A DNA stretch of 64,000 nucleotides from Streptomyces sp. 3214.6 (GTDB lineage Bacteria > Actinomycetota > Actinomycetes > Streptomycetales > Streptomycetaceae), in contig NZ_LT670819.1 of NCBI RefSeq assembly GCF_900129855.1, positions 2,356,001 through 2,420,000 on the forward strand, in the 5' to 3' direction. Made by a program: the position numbers and the translations under genes. Below the pieces are notes generated by a model, which did not search any database, was not told the origin of the DNA, and was given only the letters and a program-made list of their open reading frames with translations. Below are positions 23,580 to 32,085 of the stretch, piece after piece; within the stretch, counting starts at the first letter, position 1, and each line of letters opens with the position of its first letter.

Positions 23580-24587
23580 GTGTCCCTGCTGCCCCTCGAC
23601 GATCCCTCGACCCCGCCCCCGCTCCCCGTCGCGGACGACCGCCCCCGCCCCCTGACCTCCACCGCCACCCGCCGCGCCCTCAGCCTGCTCCCGCTGCTGC
23701 TCCTCGCGGTGTGGGCGGCGGTCGACTGGCACGCCGTGCGCGACGGCACCACCCGCCTGGCCACCGCCGACCCCTGGTGGCTGCTGGCCGGGCTCCTCTT
23801 CACCTACCTGGGCGCGGTCGCCGCGGCCTGTGTCCGCCAGGGCGCGGTCCTGGACCGGTTGCCGCCCGGCCTGCTGGTGGCGTCCCAGATCGCCGCGGGC
23901 GCCGCGAACCATGTGCTGCCCGCGAGCATAGGCGCGCACGCGGTCACCCTCCGCTTTCTGCAGCGCCAGGGCGTCCCACTTCCCCGCGCCAGCGCCTCGA
24001 TCGGCCTGTACTCCCTGGTCAGGGCCGTGGCGAAGACGCCTGTGGTGCTGGTGTTCCTGCTCGCCGCGCCCGACACCGTACCCGCTGCCCGACTCCTGCC
24101 CGAGGGCAGGACGTTGCTCCTGGCCGCCGTGGGCCTGTTGCTGGCCCCCACGGCGGCAGCGCTGCTGCTCGCTCTCGTACGGCCGCTGCGCCGTCCGGCC
24201 CTGGACTTCGTGCGTACGGGCCTGACCGACGTCCGCCGGCTGCACACCCGCCCCTCCCGTTTCCTGCCCCTGTGGGGCGGAGCCCTCGCGGCGCCGCTGC
24301 TCCAGGCGAGTGTGGTGGCCTCCGTGGGGACGGCGCTGGGCGTCCCTCTCTCCTGGCCGCAGTTACTCTTCGTGTACCTCGCCGCGAGCACCGCGGCGGG
24401 AGCCGTCCCCGCGCCGGGCGGGATCGGCCCGGTCGACGCGGCCCTCGTCCTCACCCTGGCCGGCTACGGCACCCCGCTGAGCCTGGCCACGGCGACGGTC
24501 CTCGGCTACCGGATGCTCACGGTCTGGCTGCCCCTGCTGCCGGGCATGCTGGTGCTGTCGGCGCTGGTGCAGCGCAAGCACCTGTGA
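23580..24587 (+). CDS. YbhN/UPF0104-type integral membrane protein with TTA codon
   Basis: A 335-residue polytopic membrane protein of the lysylphosphatidylglycerol-synthase transmembrane (UPF0104) family, with about eight hydrophobic helices. Family blocks include NHVLPASIGAHAVTLRFLQRQGV and the C-terminal VPAPGGIGPVDAALVLTLAGYGTPL. Exact function is unknown; relatives contribute to lipid transfer or synthesis. GTG 23580 follows GAAAGGACG by about 11 bases; the frame is open further upstream but that part lacks family features. Leu at 24363-24365 is encoded by TTA, the codon read by the bldA tRNA, so translation may be developmentally limited. Confidence 0.8.
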   Translation: MSLLPLDDPSTPPPLPVADDRPRPLTSTATRRALSLLPLLLLAVWAAVDWHAVRDGTTRLATADPWWLLAGLLFTYLGAVAAACVRQGAVLDRLPPGLLVASQIAAGAANHVLPASIGAHAVTLRFLQRQGVPLPRASASIGLYSLVRAVAKTPVVLVFLLAAPDTVPAARLLPEGRTLLLAAVGLLLAPTAAALLLALVRPLRRPALDFVRTGLTDVRRLHTRPSRFLPLWGGALAAPLLQASVVASVGTALGVPLSWPQLLFVYLAASTAAGAVPAPGGIGPVDAALVLTLAGYGTPLSLATATVLGYRMLTVWLPLLPGMLVLSALVQRKHL

Positions 24588-24608
24588 GCCGCGCCGGTCG
24601 GCCCCTGG

Positions 24609-25016
24609 TCAGCTCTCGTCCGCCGCCAGCCGCAGCGAGATGCTGTTGATGCAGTACCGCTGGTCGGTCGGGGTCGGATACCCCTCCCCGGCGAACACAT
24701 GCCCGAGGTGCGATCCGCACCGGGCGCACCGCACCTCGGTGCGCACCATGCCGTGCGTGCGGTCCTCGATCAGCTCCACCGCGTCGGTGTCCTTCGGGTC
24801 GAAGAAGGACGGCCAGCCGCAGTGCGACTCGAACTTGGTCTCGGAAGTGAACAGTTCGGCGCCGCAGGCCCGACAGGAGTAGACACCCGTCGTCTTCGTG
24901 TCGGTGTACTCACCGGTGAACGCGGGCTCCGTCCCGGCCTGGCGCAGCACGGCGTACTCCGCCGGGGTCAGCTCCGCCCGCCACTGCTCGTCCGGCTTTT
25001 CGACGTCGTACGACAT
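24609..25016 (-). CDS. msrB: Peptide-methionine (R)-S-oxide reductase MsrB
   Basis: A 135-residue enzyme that reduces methionine-R-sulfoxide in proteins. Two CxxC zinc pairs (CRAC and CARC) and the catalytic Cys in QRYCINSISL are present, with the conserved ESHCGWPSFFDP and SHLGHVFAGEGYPTPTDQRYC blocks. The ATG has GAGGGG about 8 bases upstream. It is encoded after murC on the same strand with an 18-bp gap and is probably co-transcribed. Confidence 0.96.
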   Translation of the reverse strand: MSYDVEKPDEQWRAELTPAEYAVLRQAGTEPAFTGEYTDTKTTGVYSCRACGAELFTSETKFESHCGWPSFFDPKDTDAVELIEDRTHGMVRTEVRCARCGSHLGHVFAGEGYPTPTDQRYCINSISLRLAADES

Positions 25017-25034
25017 GAGCTCAGCCCCTCAACT

Positions 25035-26414
25035 TCACAGACGGTCCAGAATGCGCGGGCCCAGGTCCGTCACGTCGCCCGCGCCCATGGTGAGAACGAG
25101 ATCACCGGCCTTCGCCATTCCCGCGATCACGGCGGGCGTCTCGTCCTTGTCGTGCACGGCGGTGACGTCCGCGCCCGCCGCCCGGGCCGCGTCGATGATC
25201 AGCGCGCTGGTCACGCCCGGGATCGGGTCCTCGCGGGCGGGGTAGATGTCGAGGACGACGCAGGCGTCGGCCAGCGCCAGGGCGTGGCCCATCTCCTTGC
25301 CGAGCTCCTGCGTCCTGGAGAACAGGTGCGGCTGGAAGACGACGAGGATGCGGGCGTCGCCGACCGCCGCGCGCATCGCCTCCAGGTCGGCCGTCATCTC
25401 GGTCGGGTGGTGGGCGTAGGAGTCGATGACCTGGACGCCCGCCGCCTCGCCCTTGAGCTGCAGCCGCCGCTTGACGCCGGTGTACGCGGCCAGGGCGGGG
25501 GCGAGTTCGGCGGCGGGGACGCCCAGGGCGACGCCCGCGGCCAGCGCAGCGACGGCGTTGTGCGCGTAGTGCCGGCCGGGCACCGACACCGTGAAGGTGA
25601 GCTCCTCGCCGTCCAGCAGGACGCTCACCTCGCTCTTCAGCCCCTGCGGGACGACGGACAGGACCCGCACGTCGGCGTCCTCGGACTCCCCGTACGTCAC
25701 CACGCGTACGCCCTCGACGCGCCGCGTCAGTTCCCGGGCGCCCTCGTGGTCGGCGGTGATCACCAGGGTGCCGCCGGGGACGATCTTCCCGGCGAAGGTC
25801 TCGAAGGACTCGTAGATCTCCTCCATCGAGGCGTAGTTCGCGTGGTGGTCGAGCTCGACGTTGAGGACGATGGCGACCTCGGGGGCGTACTTGTGGAAGC
25901 TGCGGTCCGATTCGTCCGCCTCGGCGACGAAGATCTCGCCCTCACCGTGCAGCGCGTTGGAGCCGGGCGCGTCCAGGTCGCCGCCGATCGCGTACGACGG
26001 GTTCAGCCCCAGCTCGGACAGCGACACCGCCAGCATGGACGTGGTGGTCGTCTTGCCGTGCGTGCCGGCGACGGCGATCGGACGCAGCCCGTCCATCAGC
26101 CGGGCGAGGGCGTCCGAGCGGTGGACCACCGGGATGCCCAGCTCGGCCGCGCGGGCCAGCTCCGGGTTGTCCGCACGGATCGCCGACGACACGACGACAC
26201 AGCTCGCGTCGTCGGCGAGGTGTTCGGCGGCATGCCCGATGTGCACAGTCACGCCGAGCGCCCGCAGCGCCGCGGCGGTCCCGGATTCCTTGGCGTCGCT
26301 GCCGGCCACCTTCGCCCCGCGCTGAGCCAGGATCTTCGCGATCCCCGACATCCCGGCCCCGCCGATGCCGATGAAGTGCGGTCGGTCCATGGCGGTAGGA
26401 AGGCCGGGTGCCAT
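25035..26414 (-). CDS. murC: UDP-N-acetylmuramate--L-alanine ligase MurC
   Basis: A 459-residue cytoplasmic ATP-dependent ligase that adds L-Ala to UDP-MurNAc in peptidoglycan precursor synthesis. Seen in order: FIGIGGAGMSGIA (UDP-binding Rossmann motif, about 15-27), GTHGKTTTTSM (P-loop, about 117-127), LNVELDHH (about 175-182) and DSYAHHPTE. Length is typical. The start is supported by GGGAGA 6 bases upstream. It lies outside the usual dcw division cluster, as is common for streptomycete murC. Confidence 0.97.
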   Translation of the reverse strand: MAPGLPTAMDRPHFIGIGGAGMSGIAKILAQRGAKVAGSDAKESGTAAALRALGVTVHIGHAAEHLADDASCVVVSSAIRADNPELARAAELGIPVVHRSDALARLMDGLRPIAVAGTHGKTTTTSMLAVSLSELGLNPSYAIGGDLDAPGSNALHGEGEIFVAEADESDRSFHKYAPEVAIVLNVELDHHANYASMEEIYESFETFAGKIVPGGTLVITADHEGARELTRRVEGVRVVTYGESEDADVRVLSVVPQGLKSEVSVLLDGEELTFTVSVPGRHYAHNAVAALAAGVALGVPAAELAPALAAYTGVKRRLQLKGEAAGVQVIDSYAHHPTEMTADLEAMRAAVGDARILVVFQPHLFSRTQELGKEMGHALALADACVVLDIYPAREDPIPGVTSALIIDAARAAGADVTAVHDKDETPAVIAGMAKAGDLVLTMGAGDVTDLGPRILDRL

Positions 26415-26502
26415 GAGTTGTCTCCCAGGGTGCGTTACGGCGAAGAGTGCGCCCCCACCCTATTCCGCACGGGCCGTCCCGGCCGACTCAGGGGTTTGCT
26501 GC

Positions 26503-26976
26503 CTACGCCTTGCTGTGTGAGAAGAGTTTCAGCACCGGCACCCCGACCCGGTGCCGAGCCCGGGACGCCCAGTCCCGGTGGAAGAACTCCTCCACGTAGT
26601 GGGGATCGGTCAGGACGATCACCTCGTCCGCCCCCACCTCCCCGACCAGGGACTTCAGCGCGTCCAGCGGATGGTCCTCGACCAGGCTGCCCACCGCCTC
26701 GTTGCCGGCCGCGTGCAACGCCTGCAGGGACACCGCGAGCGCCCGCTCGCCGAACCCCTTCGCCGCTTCCCCCTCCGGCGTCTCGCGCTCCCGCGCCGCC
26801 TCGTCCAGCTCGCCGAGGGCCACGTCGTCGATGGCCCGCAGCAACCGGTCCGCCTGGTCGCCCCGCGGCTGGAGCAGTACGTGGAAGGAGACCGGCTCGT
26901 CCCCGTGCAAGGTGCTGACGAACTCCACGTCGGCGGACGTCAGGGCCTTCTCGATCATCAAAACGCTTGTGAACAC
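26503..26976 (-). CDS. Conserved hypothetical protein, small alpha/beta fold
   Basis: A 157-residue cytoplasmic protein without transmembrane segments. Alternating strand/helix pattern (VSFHVLLQP, DEVIVLTDPHYVEEFFHRDWASRARHRVGVPVLKLF) recalls universal-stress-type or RmlC-less small alpha/beta proteins; no catalytic motif is recognisable. It has no TrpC (indoleglycerol-phosphate synthase) motifs despite similar length classes sometimes being given that name. GTG 26976 is used; AAGGAG lies 13 bases upstream, and ATG 26958 is an alternative. It is transcribed toward murC with an 88-bp gap. Confidence 0.75.
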   Translation of the reverse strand: MFTSVLMIEKALTSADVEFVSTLHGDEPVSFHVLLQPRGDQADRLLRAIDDVALGELDEAARERETPEGEAAKGFGERALAVSLQALHAAGNEAVGSLVEDHPLDALKSLVGEVGADEVIVLTDPHYVEEFFHRDWASRARHRVGVPVLKLFSHSKA

Positions 26977-27168
26977 CAGCGCCCCATTCTCCTTCGAGGA
27001 CCCCCGTGGCCCTCTCTCCTCCGTGGGCCGTTCGCGACCCTGCGGAAACCATCCTTCCCCGTGCTCGCACGGGGACTGCGAGATTCAGTGTGCCCTTCGG
27101 AAGCTAAACGGAACGGCCGATTCCGCCGATTTCAGGACCATCGGTGATGATCGAACGTGTTTCCGTCA

Positions 27169-28014
27169 TCACGGCTTTCGATACCTGCTGAACAGGAAAC
27201 CCTCCTCCTCCAGGAGGGATGCCAGTACGAACCGCTGCGGAACCGCGACCGACGGCCCGCCCGCGATCCGCTGAGCGTCGCCGACGGTGAGCATCGGGGA
27301 GACGGTCAGGCAGAGTTCGTCGAGAACCCCGGAGGCGACGAACTGCCCCAGCAACCGGGGCCCGCCCTCCGTCAGCAGCCGGGTGTGCCCGAGTCCGGCG
27401 AGGCCCTCCACGGCCCGGGCCGGGTCCACGCCCATGCCGTCACCGGCGATCACCACCTGCGCGCCGGCCCGCTGCGCGGCCGCGACCCGGTCGGGGGCAG
27501 CGGCGGCGCCCGTCAGAATCAGGGTGGGCACCAGTGGCGAGGTGAAGAGCGGGAGCGAGAAGTCCAGGTCGAGGCTGGCGGTGACCACCGCGACGGCCGG
27601 GGCGGGCCCCTGCCCGGCCGCCTCACGCCGCCCCGCGAACTCGGCACGCGCGCGTGCGGGCCGGTAGCCCTCCAGGCGTACCGTTTCCGCGCCGACGACC
27701 ACCACGTCCGCGAGCCCCCGCAGCGTGCCGAAGATCCGCATGTCGGTGGCGGTGGAGATGGGCTGCGAGCGCCCGTCGTGCTGGGCGGCGCCGTCGAGCG
27801 TGGACACCATGTTGGCGCGCAGCCAGGGCCGCGGCTCCCCGGGGCCGGGCTCGGGGTAGGCGTAGGCGTCGGCGAGCTCGTCGAGGCTCCACTCGCGGTC
27901 CTCCGCCGCGTGGCCGCCCGCCCCGGCGGTCCCGGGCTCGCCGGGAGCCCCGGGCGGCCTCCCGCCGGAGTCGGTCGTCGCTGTCTGGTCGGTCACAGGG
28001 AACAGCCGTCGCAT
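27169..28014 (-). CDS. RibD C-terminal-type pyrimidine reductase family protein
   Basis: A 281-residue NADPH-dependent reductase-like protein related to the reductase domain of RibD and to dihydrofolate reductase. After a Gly/Pro-rich N-terminus, the family core appears: RPWLRANMVSTLDGAAQHDGRSQPIS, RGLADVVVVGAETVRLEGY, LTEGGPRLLGQFVASGVLDELCLTVSPML. It lacks a deaminase domain, so its substrate may not be a riboflavin intermediate. ATG 28014 gives MRRLFPVTDQ; the frame extends upstream across the divergent gene's start and is not needed. It is divergent from zapE with a 37-bp gap. Confidence 0.85.
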   Translation of the reverse strand: MRRLFPVTDQTATTDSGGRPPGAPGEPGTAGAGGHAAEDREWSLDELADAYAYPEPGPGEPRPWLRANMVSTLDGAAQHDGRSQPISTATDMRIFGTLRGLADVVVVGAETVRLEGYRPARARAEFAGRREAAGQGPAPAVAVVTASLDLDFSLPLFTSPLVPTLILTGAAAAPDRVAAAQRAGAQVVIAGDGMGVDPARAVEGLAGLGHTRLLTEGGPRLLGQFVASGVLDELCLTVSPMLTVGDAQRIAGGPSVAVPQRFVLASLLEEEGFLFSRYRKP

Positions 28015-28051
28015 GCCAGGCAGTCTGGCACGCCCCGTAGCATGGGGAACC

Positions 28052-29158
28052 GTGTCGTCCTCTTCCCTCGCCCCCGGCATCGGCCCGATAGCCGACGCGG
28101 CCCCGGCCTCCCTCTGCACCCGTCAGCCGCACGTTCCCGCGGACCGGCTGGTCGCCGAGATGGTGCCGCCGCCGCGCTTCGACTCGGTGCGTTTCAGCAC
28201 GTACATCCCGGATCCGAACCAGCCCAGCCAGACCGAGGCGGTCGGCGTCCTGGAGGGCTTCGCGGCCGGACTCGGCGGGGCGCATGCCACGGGTACCGCC
28301 AAACGGGGGTTGTTCGGCTTCGGCAGGGCGAAGGCGGCCAAGGCGCCCGCCGGCCCACGCGGCGTCTACCTCGACGGCGGCTACGGCGTCGGCAAGACGC
28401 ACCTCCTGGCATCCCTGTGGCACGCCACCCCCGCCGCGCCGACCCTCAAGGCGTTCGGCACCTTCGTCGAGCTCACCAACCTCGTCGGCGCCCTCGGCTT
28501 CCAGCAGACGGTGCGCACACTCTCCGGGCACCGGCTGCTGTGCATCGACGAGTTCGAGCTGGACGACCCCGGCGACACCGTTCTCGTCTCCACCCTGCTC
28601 GGGAAGCTGGTCGACGCGGGCGTCGCGCTCGCCGCCACCTCCAACACCCTGCCCGGCAAGCTCGGCGAGGGCCGGTTCGCGGCCGCCGACTTCCTGCGCG
28701 AGATCCAGGGCCTGTCGGCGCACTTCCGGGCACTGCGCATCGACGGCGAGGACTACCGCCACCGCGGGCTGCCCAAGGCGCCGGCGCCGTACTCCGACGA
28801 ACAGGTGGCGAAGGCGGCGTACGCCACCGAGGGCTCCTCACTCGACGACTTCCCGCATCTGCTGGAGCACCTCGCCAAGGTCCACCCGAGCCGTTACGGC
28901 GCGCTCACGGATGGCCTGAAGGCGGTCTGCCTCACGGACGTGCAGCCGGTGCCCGACCAGTCCACGGCCCTCAGGCTCGTCGTACTGGCCGACCGGCTCT
29001 ACGACCGCGAGGTCCCGGTCCTGGCCTCCGGACTGCCCTTCGACCGGCTGTTCAGTGAGGAGATGCTGAACGGGGGGTACCGCAAGAAGTACTTCCGCGC
29101 GATCTCCCGGCTCACCGCCCTGGCCCGCGACGCGGGGCGACTCATAGAGGCCCATTAG
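28052..29158 (+). CDS. zapE: AFG1/ZapE-family cell-division ATPase
   Basis: A 368-residue P-loop ATPase of the AFG1/ZapE family, which in proteobacteria modulates Z-ring function; the role in streptomycetes is less clear. Walker A YLDGGYGVGKTHLLASL (about 110-126), Walker B RLLCIDEFELDDPGD (about 165-179), sensor LAATSNTLPGKLGEGRF, and the terminal SGLPFDRLFSEEML/YFRAISRL block are present. GTG 28052 is chosen: GGGGAACC precedes it directly, and TAGCAT (28038-28043) could be its -10 box. Confidence 0.9.
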   Translation: MSSSSLAPGIGPIADAAPASLCTRQPHVPADRLVAEMVPPPRFDSVRFSTYIPDPNQPSQTEAVGVLEGFAAGLGGAHATGTAKRGLFGFGRAKAAKAPAGPRGVYLDGGYGVGKTHLLASLWHATPAAPTLKAFGTFVELTNLVGALGFQQTVRTLSGHRLLCIDEFELDDPGDTVLVSTLLGKLVDAGVALAATSNTLPGKLGEGRFAAADFLREIQGLSAHFRALRIDGEDYRHRGLPKAPAPYSDEQVAKAAYATEGSSLDDFPHLLEHLAKVHPSRYGALTDGLKAVCLTDVQPVPDQSTALRLVVLADRLYDREVPVLASGLPFDRLFSEEMLNGGYRKKYFRAISRLTALARDAGRLIEAH

Positions 29159-29162
29159 TCGA

Positions 29163-29182
29163 TCTTGACCATCAGGTCAAGA
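29163..29182 (+). terminator. Short hairpin after zapE
   Basis: TCTTGACC (29163-29170) pairs with GGTCAAGA (29175-29182) around an ATCA loop, starting 4 bases after the zapE stop. The stem is unusually AT-containing for this genome. It could terminate or stabilise the zapE message. Confidence 0.5.
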
Positions 29183-29239
29183 GCCGGTTCGCGCCAACCA
29201 CCCCTCACTTTTGAGGCGCACCTCATCTCGAAACGCTCA

Positions 29240-29271
29240 GTTAACCCTGCAAACAACTTCGCAGGGTTAAC
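29240..29271. promoter_or_regulatory. 11-bp inverted repeat upstream of small exported ORF
   Basis: GTTAACCCTGC (29240-29250) and GCAGGGTTAAC (29261-29271) form a perfect inverted repeat with a 10-base loop, 70 bases before the small exported ORF. The GTTAAC ends are unusually AT-rich. It may be a second terminator of zapE or an operator for the carbonic anhydrase region. Confidence 0.5.
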
Positions 29272-29341
29272 GTGTTTCTTGACCAGTCGTTGACCAATCA
29301 TTGGCCTGGACTGGAAGAGCGAATCGCTGGGAGGGAGGCGC

Positions 29342-29758
29342 ATGTTCCGAGGTACGACGGCCCGAGCCGTGATCGCGGTCCTCGCCGCCGTCCTGCTCGC
29401 CTTCCCCTTCTTCGCTCCCACGTCATCCTTCGCACACGCGCACACGGTGCGTCAGGCCGAGGCCAAGACCCAGCCCGGAATCAAGCTCTCCGCCAAGGCG
29501 AAGCGCGACGAGATCACCACGCTACGCGACTGCCACCTCCCCACCGGTGGCCCCGCCGACCCCCTGCGCACCCGCGAACGTCACCGCGCCGCCACCTCCG
29601 CCTCCGCCGCCTCGGCCCCCCAGGAGCCCGAGCGCGCGCTGCTGGCGCAGGATCCCGCGGCCGAGCATCAGCCGGCCCGGCCCGGCGACCCCTATCACCG
29701 CTCGTCGAGATCCTCGACGGCCCACTCTCCGGCGGCACTTCAGGTCTTCCGCTGCTGA
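29342..29758 (+). CDS. Small exported protein of unknown function upstream of carbonic anhydrase
   Basis: A 138-residue protein with an N-terminal signal peptide or anchor (TARAVIAVLAAVLLAFPFFAPTSSFAHA, about 6-32). A hydrophilic tail follows with one block that looks conserved (AKRDEITTLRDCHLPTGGPADPLRTRERHR, about 53-82), then low-complexity Ala/Ser/Glu sequence and a C-terminal Cys. GGGAGGGAGG precedes the ATG at ideal distance. It reads toward the carbonic anhydrase gene 90 bp downstream, so it may be a co-expressed envelope protein or a leader. I do not recognise a family. Confidence 0.7.
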   Translation: MFRGTTARAVIAVLAAVLLAFPFFAPTSSFAHAHTVRQAEAKTQPGIKLSAKAKRDEITTLRDCHLPTGGPADPLRTRERHRAATSASAASAPQEPERALLAQDPAAEHQPARPGDPYHRSSRSSTAHSPAALQVFRC

Positions 29759-29848
29759 GAGAGCAGAGCGCAGCAGCAGTTCCCCCACCTGTCCTGTGTC
29801 CTGCACATCCGACGCGCCCCACAGCGCGCCAGGAGGAGTCACCACGTC

Positions 29849-30430
29849 ATGCAGCCCCTCATCGACAACGCCCGTACGTTCGGACAGCGCCCTGAGGAGT
29901 TCGCCAAGCTCGCCGAAGGCCAGTCCCCGCAGGTGCTCTTCATCACCTGCTCCGATTCGCGGGTCGTTCCCGCCCTGATCACGGGCGCCCGCCCCGGCGA
30001 GCTCTTCGAGCTGCGCACCGCGGGCAACATCGTGCCCCCGTACGTCTCCGACCGCCCCACCGGCGAGGCGGCCACCATCGAGTACGCCGTGGAGGTCCTC
30101 GGCGTCCAGGACGTCGTGGTCTGCGGCCACTCGCACTGCGGCGCCGTCGGCGCGCTGGTGCGTGGCGACGACCTCGACGGCGTCCCCGCCGTCCGCGACT
30201 GGCTCGCGCACGCCGCGGACGAGCCGGGTTCCACCGACCCCGACGACCCGACGGTCATGCGGGCGGTACAGCACCACGTGCTCGCCCAGCTGCTGCGGCT
30301 GCGCTCCTACCCGTGCGTGGAGAAGCGGCTGGCCGACGGCCGGCTGCGGGTGCGCGGCTGGTACTACGAGGTGCACACCGGTGCCGTACGCGAACACCGC
30401 GTGGACACCGACGGCTTCGAGGCCCTGTGA
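29849..30430 (+). CDS. Beta-class carbonic anhydrase
   Basis: A 193-residue zinc enzyme interconverting CO2 and bicarbonate in the cytoplasm. Zinc ligands are Cys34 (motif CSDSRVVP, with Asp36 and Arg38), His94 and Cys97 (motif GHSHCGAVGAL). AELFELRTAGNIV-type and WYYEVHTGAV blocks are present. AGGAGG lies about 12 bases before the ATG. Its stop overlaps the start of a SulP transporter gene, suggesting coupled bicarbonate uptake and interconversion. Confidence 0.94.
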   Translation: MQPLIDNARTFGQRPEEFAKLAEGQSPQVLFITCSDSRVVPALITGARPGELFELRTAGNIVPPYVSDRPTGEAATIEYAVEVLGVQDVVVCGHSHCGAVGALVRGDDLDGVPAVRDWLAHAADEPGSTDPDDPTVMRAVQHHVLAQLLRLRSYPCVEKRLADGRLRVRGWYYEVHTGAVREHRVDTDGFEAL

Positions 30431-31947
30431 GCGCCGCGATGACCAACGAAACCCCCCAGCGAATATCCAGGTTCCCCCACCTCAAGCAGGACTTCGCCGC
30501 TTCACTCGTCGTGTTCCTGGTGGCGCTCCCGCTGTGCGTGGGCGTGGCCGTGGCCTCCGGCGTTCCGGCCGAGCTCGGGCTCGTCACCGGCATCGTCGGC
30601 GGCCTCGTCACCGGGCTGATGCGGGGCAGCAGCCTGCAGGTGTCCGGTCCTGCGGCCGGACTGACCGTGCTGGTCTTCGAGGCGGTGCAGGAGTTCGGCC
30701 TGCCCGCCCTCGGAGTGATCGTCCTCGCGACCGGCGTTCTACAGATCGCCATGGGCGCCCTGAAGCTGGGGCGCTACTTCCGGGCCATCTCGGTCTCGGT
30801 CGTCGAGGGCATGCTGGCCGGAATCGGCCTGGTGCTGATAGCCGGTCAGCTGTACTCGGTGGTCGGCGCCAAGGCACCGGAGTCCGGCCTGGGGAAGATC
30901 GCCGGGCTGCCCGAGGCGCTCGTGGACGCGGTCGGCAACGCCGACGCGTCGGCCTCGCTCGCGCTCGGCGCCGGCACCATCGCGGTACTGGTGTTGTGGA
31001 AGCGAATGCCGGCAAAGGTCCGGACGGTGCCCGGTCCGCTCGCCGCGGTGGGCCTGGCGACGCTCGCCGCGCTGCTGCTGAACCTGCCCGTGGCCACCGT
31101 CGAGGTACAGGGCCTGCTCGGTTCCATCCAGCCGCCGCCCCTGTCCGCCTTCGGTGATCTGGCAGCGGTCGCTCTGCTCGGCACGATCGTCGCATTCACC
31201 CTGATCGCGTCCGCCGAGTCGCTGTTCAGCGCGGCGGCGGTGGACCGGCTGCACGACGGCCCGCGCACCGAGTACGACAAGGAGTTGATGGCGCAGGGCG
31301 CGGGCAACGCCCTGTGCGGAGTGCTCGGCGCGCTGCCCATGACCGCGGTGATCGTGCGCAGCGCGGCCAACGTGCAGGCGGGCGCGCGGACGAAGGCGTC
31401 CCGCGTGCTGCATGGCCTGTGGCTGCTGCTGTTCGCGGCCCTGCTGCCGGACGTGCTGGCGTACATCCCCATCCCGGCGCTGGCCGGCATCCTCGTGCAC
31501 GCGGGCGCCAAGCTCGTGCCCGTGCGGGCGCTCGTCGGGCTGTGGCGCGAGCACCGCGGCGAGGCGCTGATCCTGGTCGTCACGGCCGTGTCGATCGTCG
31601 CGGTCAGCATGTTCGAGGGCGTCCTCATCGGTCTCGCGCTGGCCGTCGCCAAGACCGCATGGGAGGCCTCGCACCTGCGGATGGAGGTCGTCGACAAGGG
31701 CGCTGGACCCGTCCAGGCGTATCTGTCGGGCAACGCGACGTTCCTGCGCCTGCCGAAGATCCTCGACAGCCTGGAGTCCCTCCCGCAGGACCGCCCCGTG
31801 GAGCTGGACCTCTCCGGCCTGCACCACCTCGACCACGCCTGCCGTACGGCTCTGGAGACCTGGGCCGAGCGTCACAGCGCGGTCGGCACAGAGCCGGTGA
31901 AGGTCACGGAACCGGTAAAGGTCACGGAACCGGTTACGACCGGCTAG
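30427..31947 (+). CDS. SulP-family anion transporter, probable bicarbonate importer
   Basis: A 506-residue SLC26/SulP permease with about 11-12 hydrophobic segments and a C-terminal STAS domain (about 410-495, VELDLSGLHHLDHACRTALETW). The N-terminal signature (LKQDFAASLVVFLVALPLCVGVAVASGVPAELGLVTGIVGG) and MRGSSLQVSGPAAGLTVLV are typical of BicA-like members. Overlap with the carbonic anhydrase stop (GTGA at 30427) supports a role in bicarbonate transport; ATG 30439 is an alternative start. The tail holds a short KVTEPV repeat. Confidence 0.9.
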   Translation: MSAAMTNETPQRISRFPHLKQDFAASLVVFLVALPLCVGVAVASGVPAELGLVTGIVGGLVTGLMRGSSLQVSGPAAGLTVLVFEAVQEFGLPALGVIVLATGVLQIAMGALKLGRYFRAISVSVVEGMLAGIGLVLIAGQLYSVVGAKAPESGLGKIAGLPEALVDAVGNADASASLALGAGTIAVLVLWKRMPAKVRTVPGPLAAVGLATLAALLLNLPVATVEVQGLLGSIQPPPLSAFGDLAAVALLGTIVAFTLIASAESLFSAAAVDRLHDGPRTEYDKELMAQGAGNALCGVLGALPMTAVIVRSAANVQAGARTKASRVLHGLWLLLFAALLPDVLAYIPIPALAGILVHAGAKLVPVRALVGLWREHRGEALILVVTAVSIVAVSMFEGVLIGLALAVAKTAWEASHLRMEVVDKGAGPVQAYLSGNATFLRLPKILDSLESLPQDRPVELDLSGLHHLDHACRTALETWAERHSAVGTEPVKVTEPVKVTEPVTTG

Positions 31948-32085
31948 CGCACGAAGCGGCTCGCAGCGCCCTGGCGCTCGCCGTCCGGCCCGGAGCCCAT
32001 CGCGTGGCCCCGGGCCGGACACCGGGCATATCGTTGCAGAAGCAGGCAGAACTGCTGTTACTGACCTCTTGCTGAGGAGGTCGTC

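Noticed and set aside
26503..26976. Assignment as indole-3-glycerol phosphate synthase
   Set aside because: The protein is too short (157 residues) and lacks TrpC active-site motifs.
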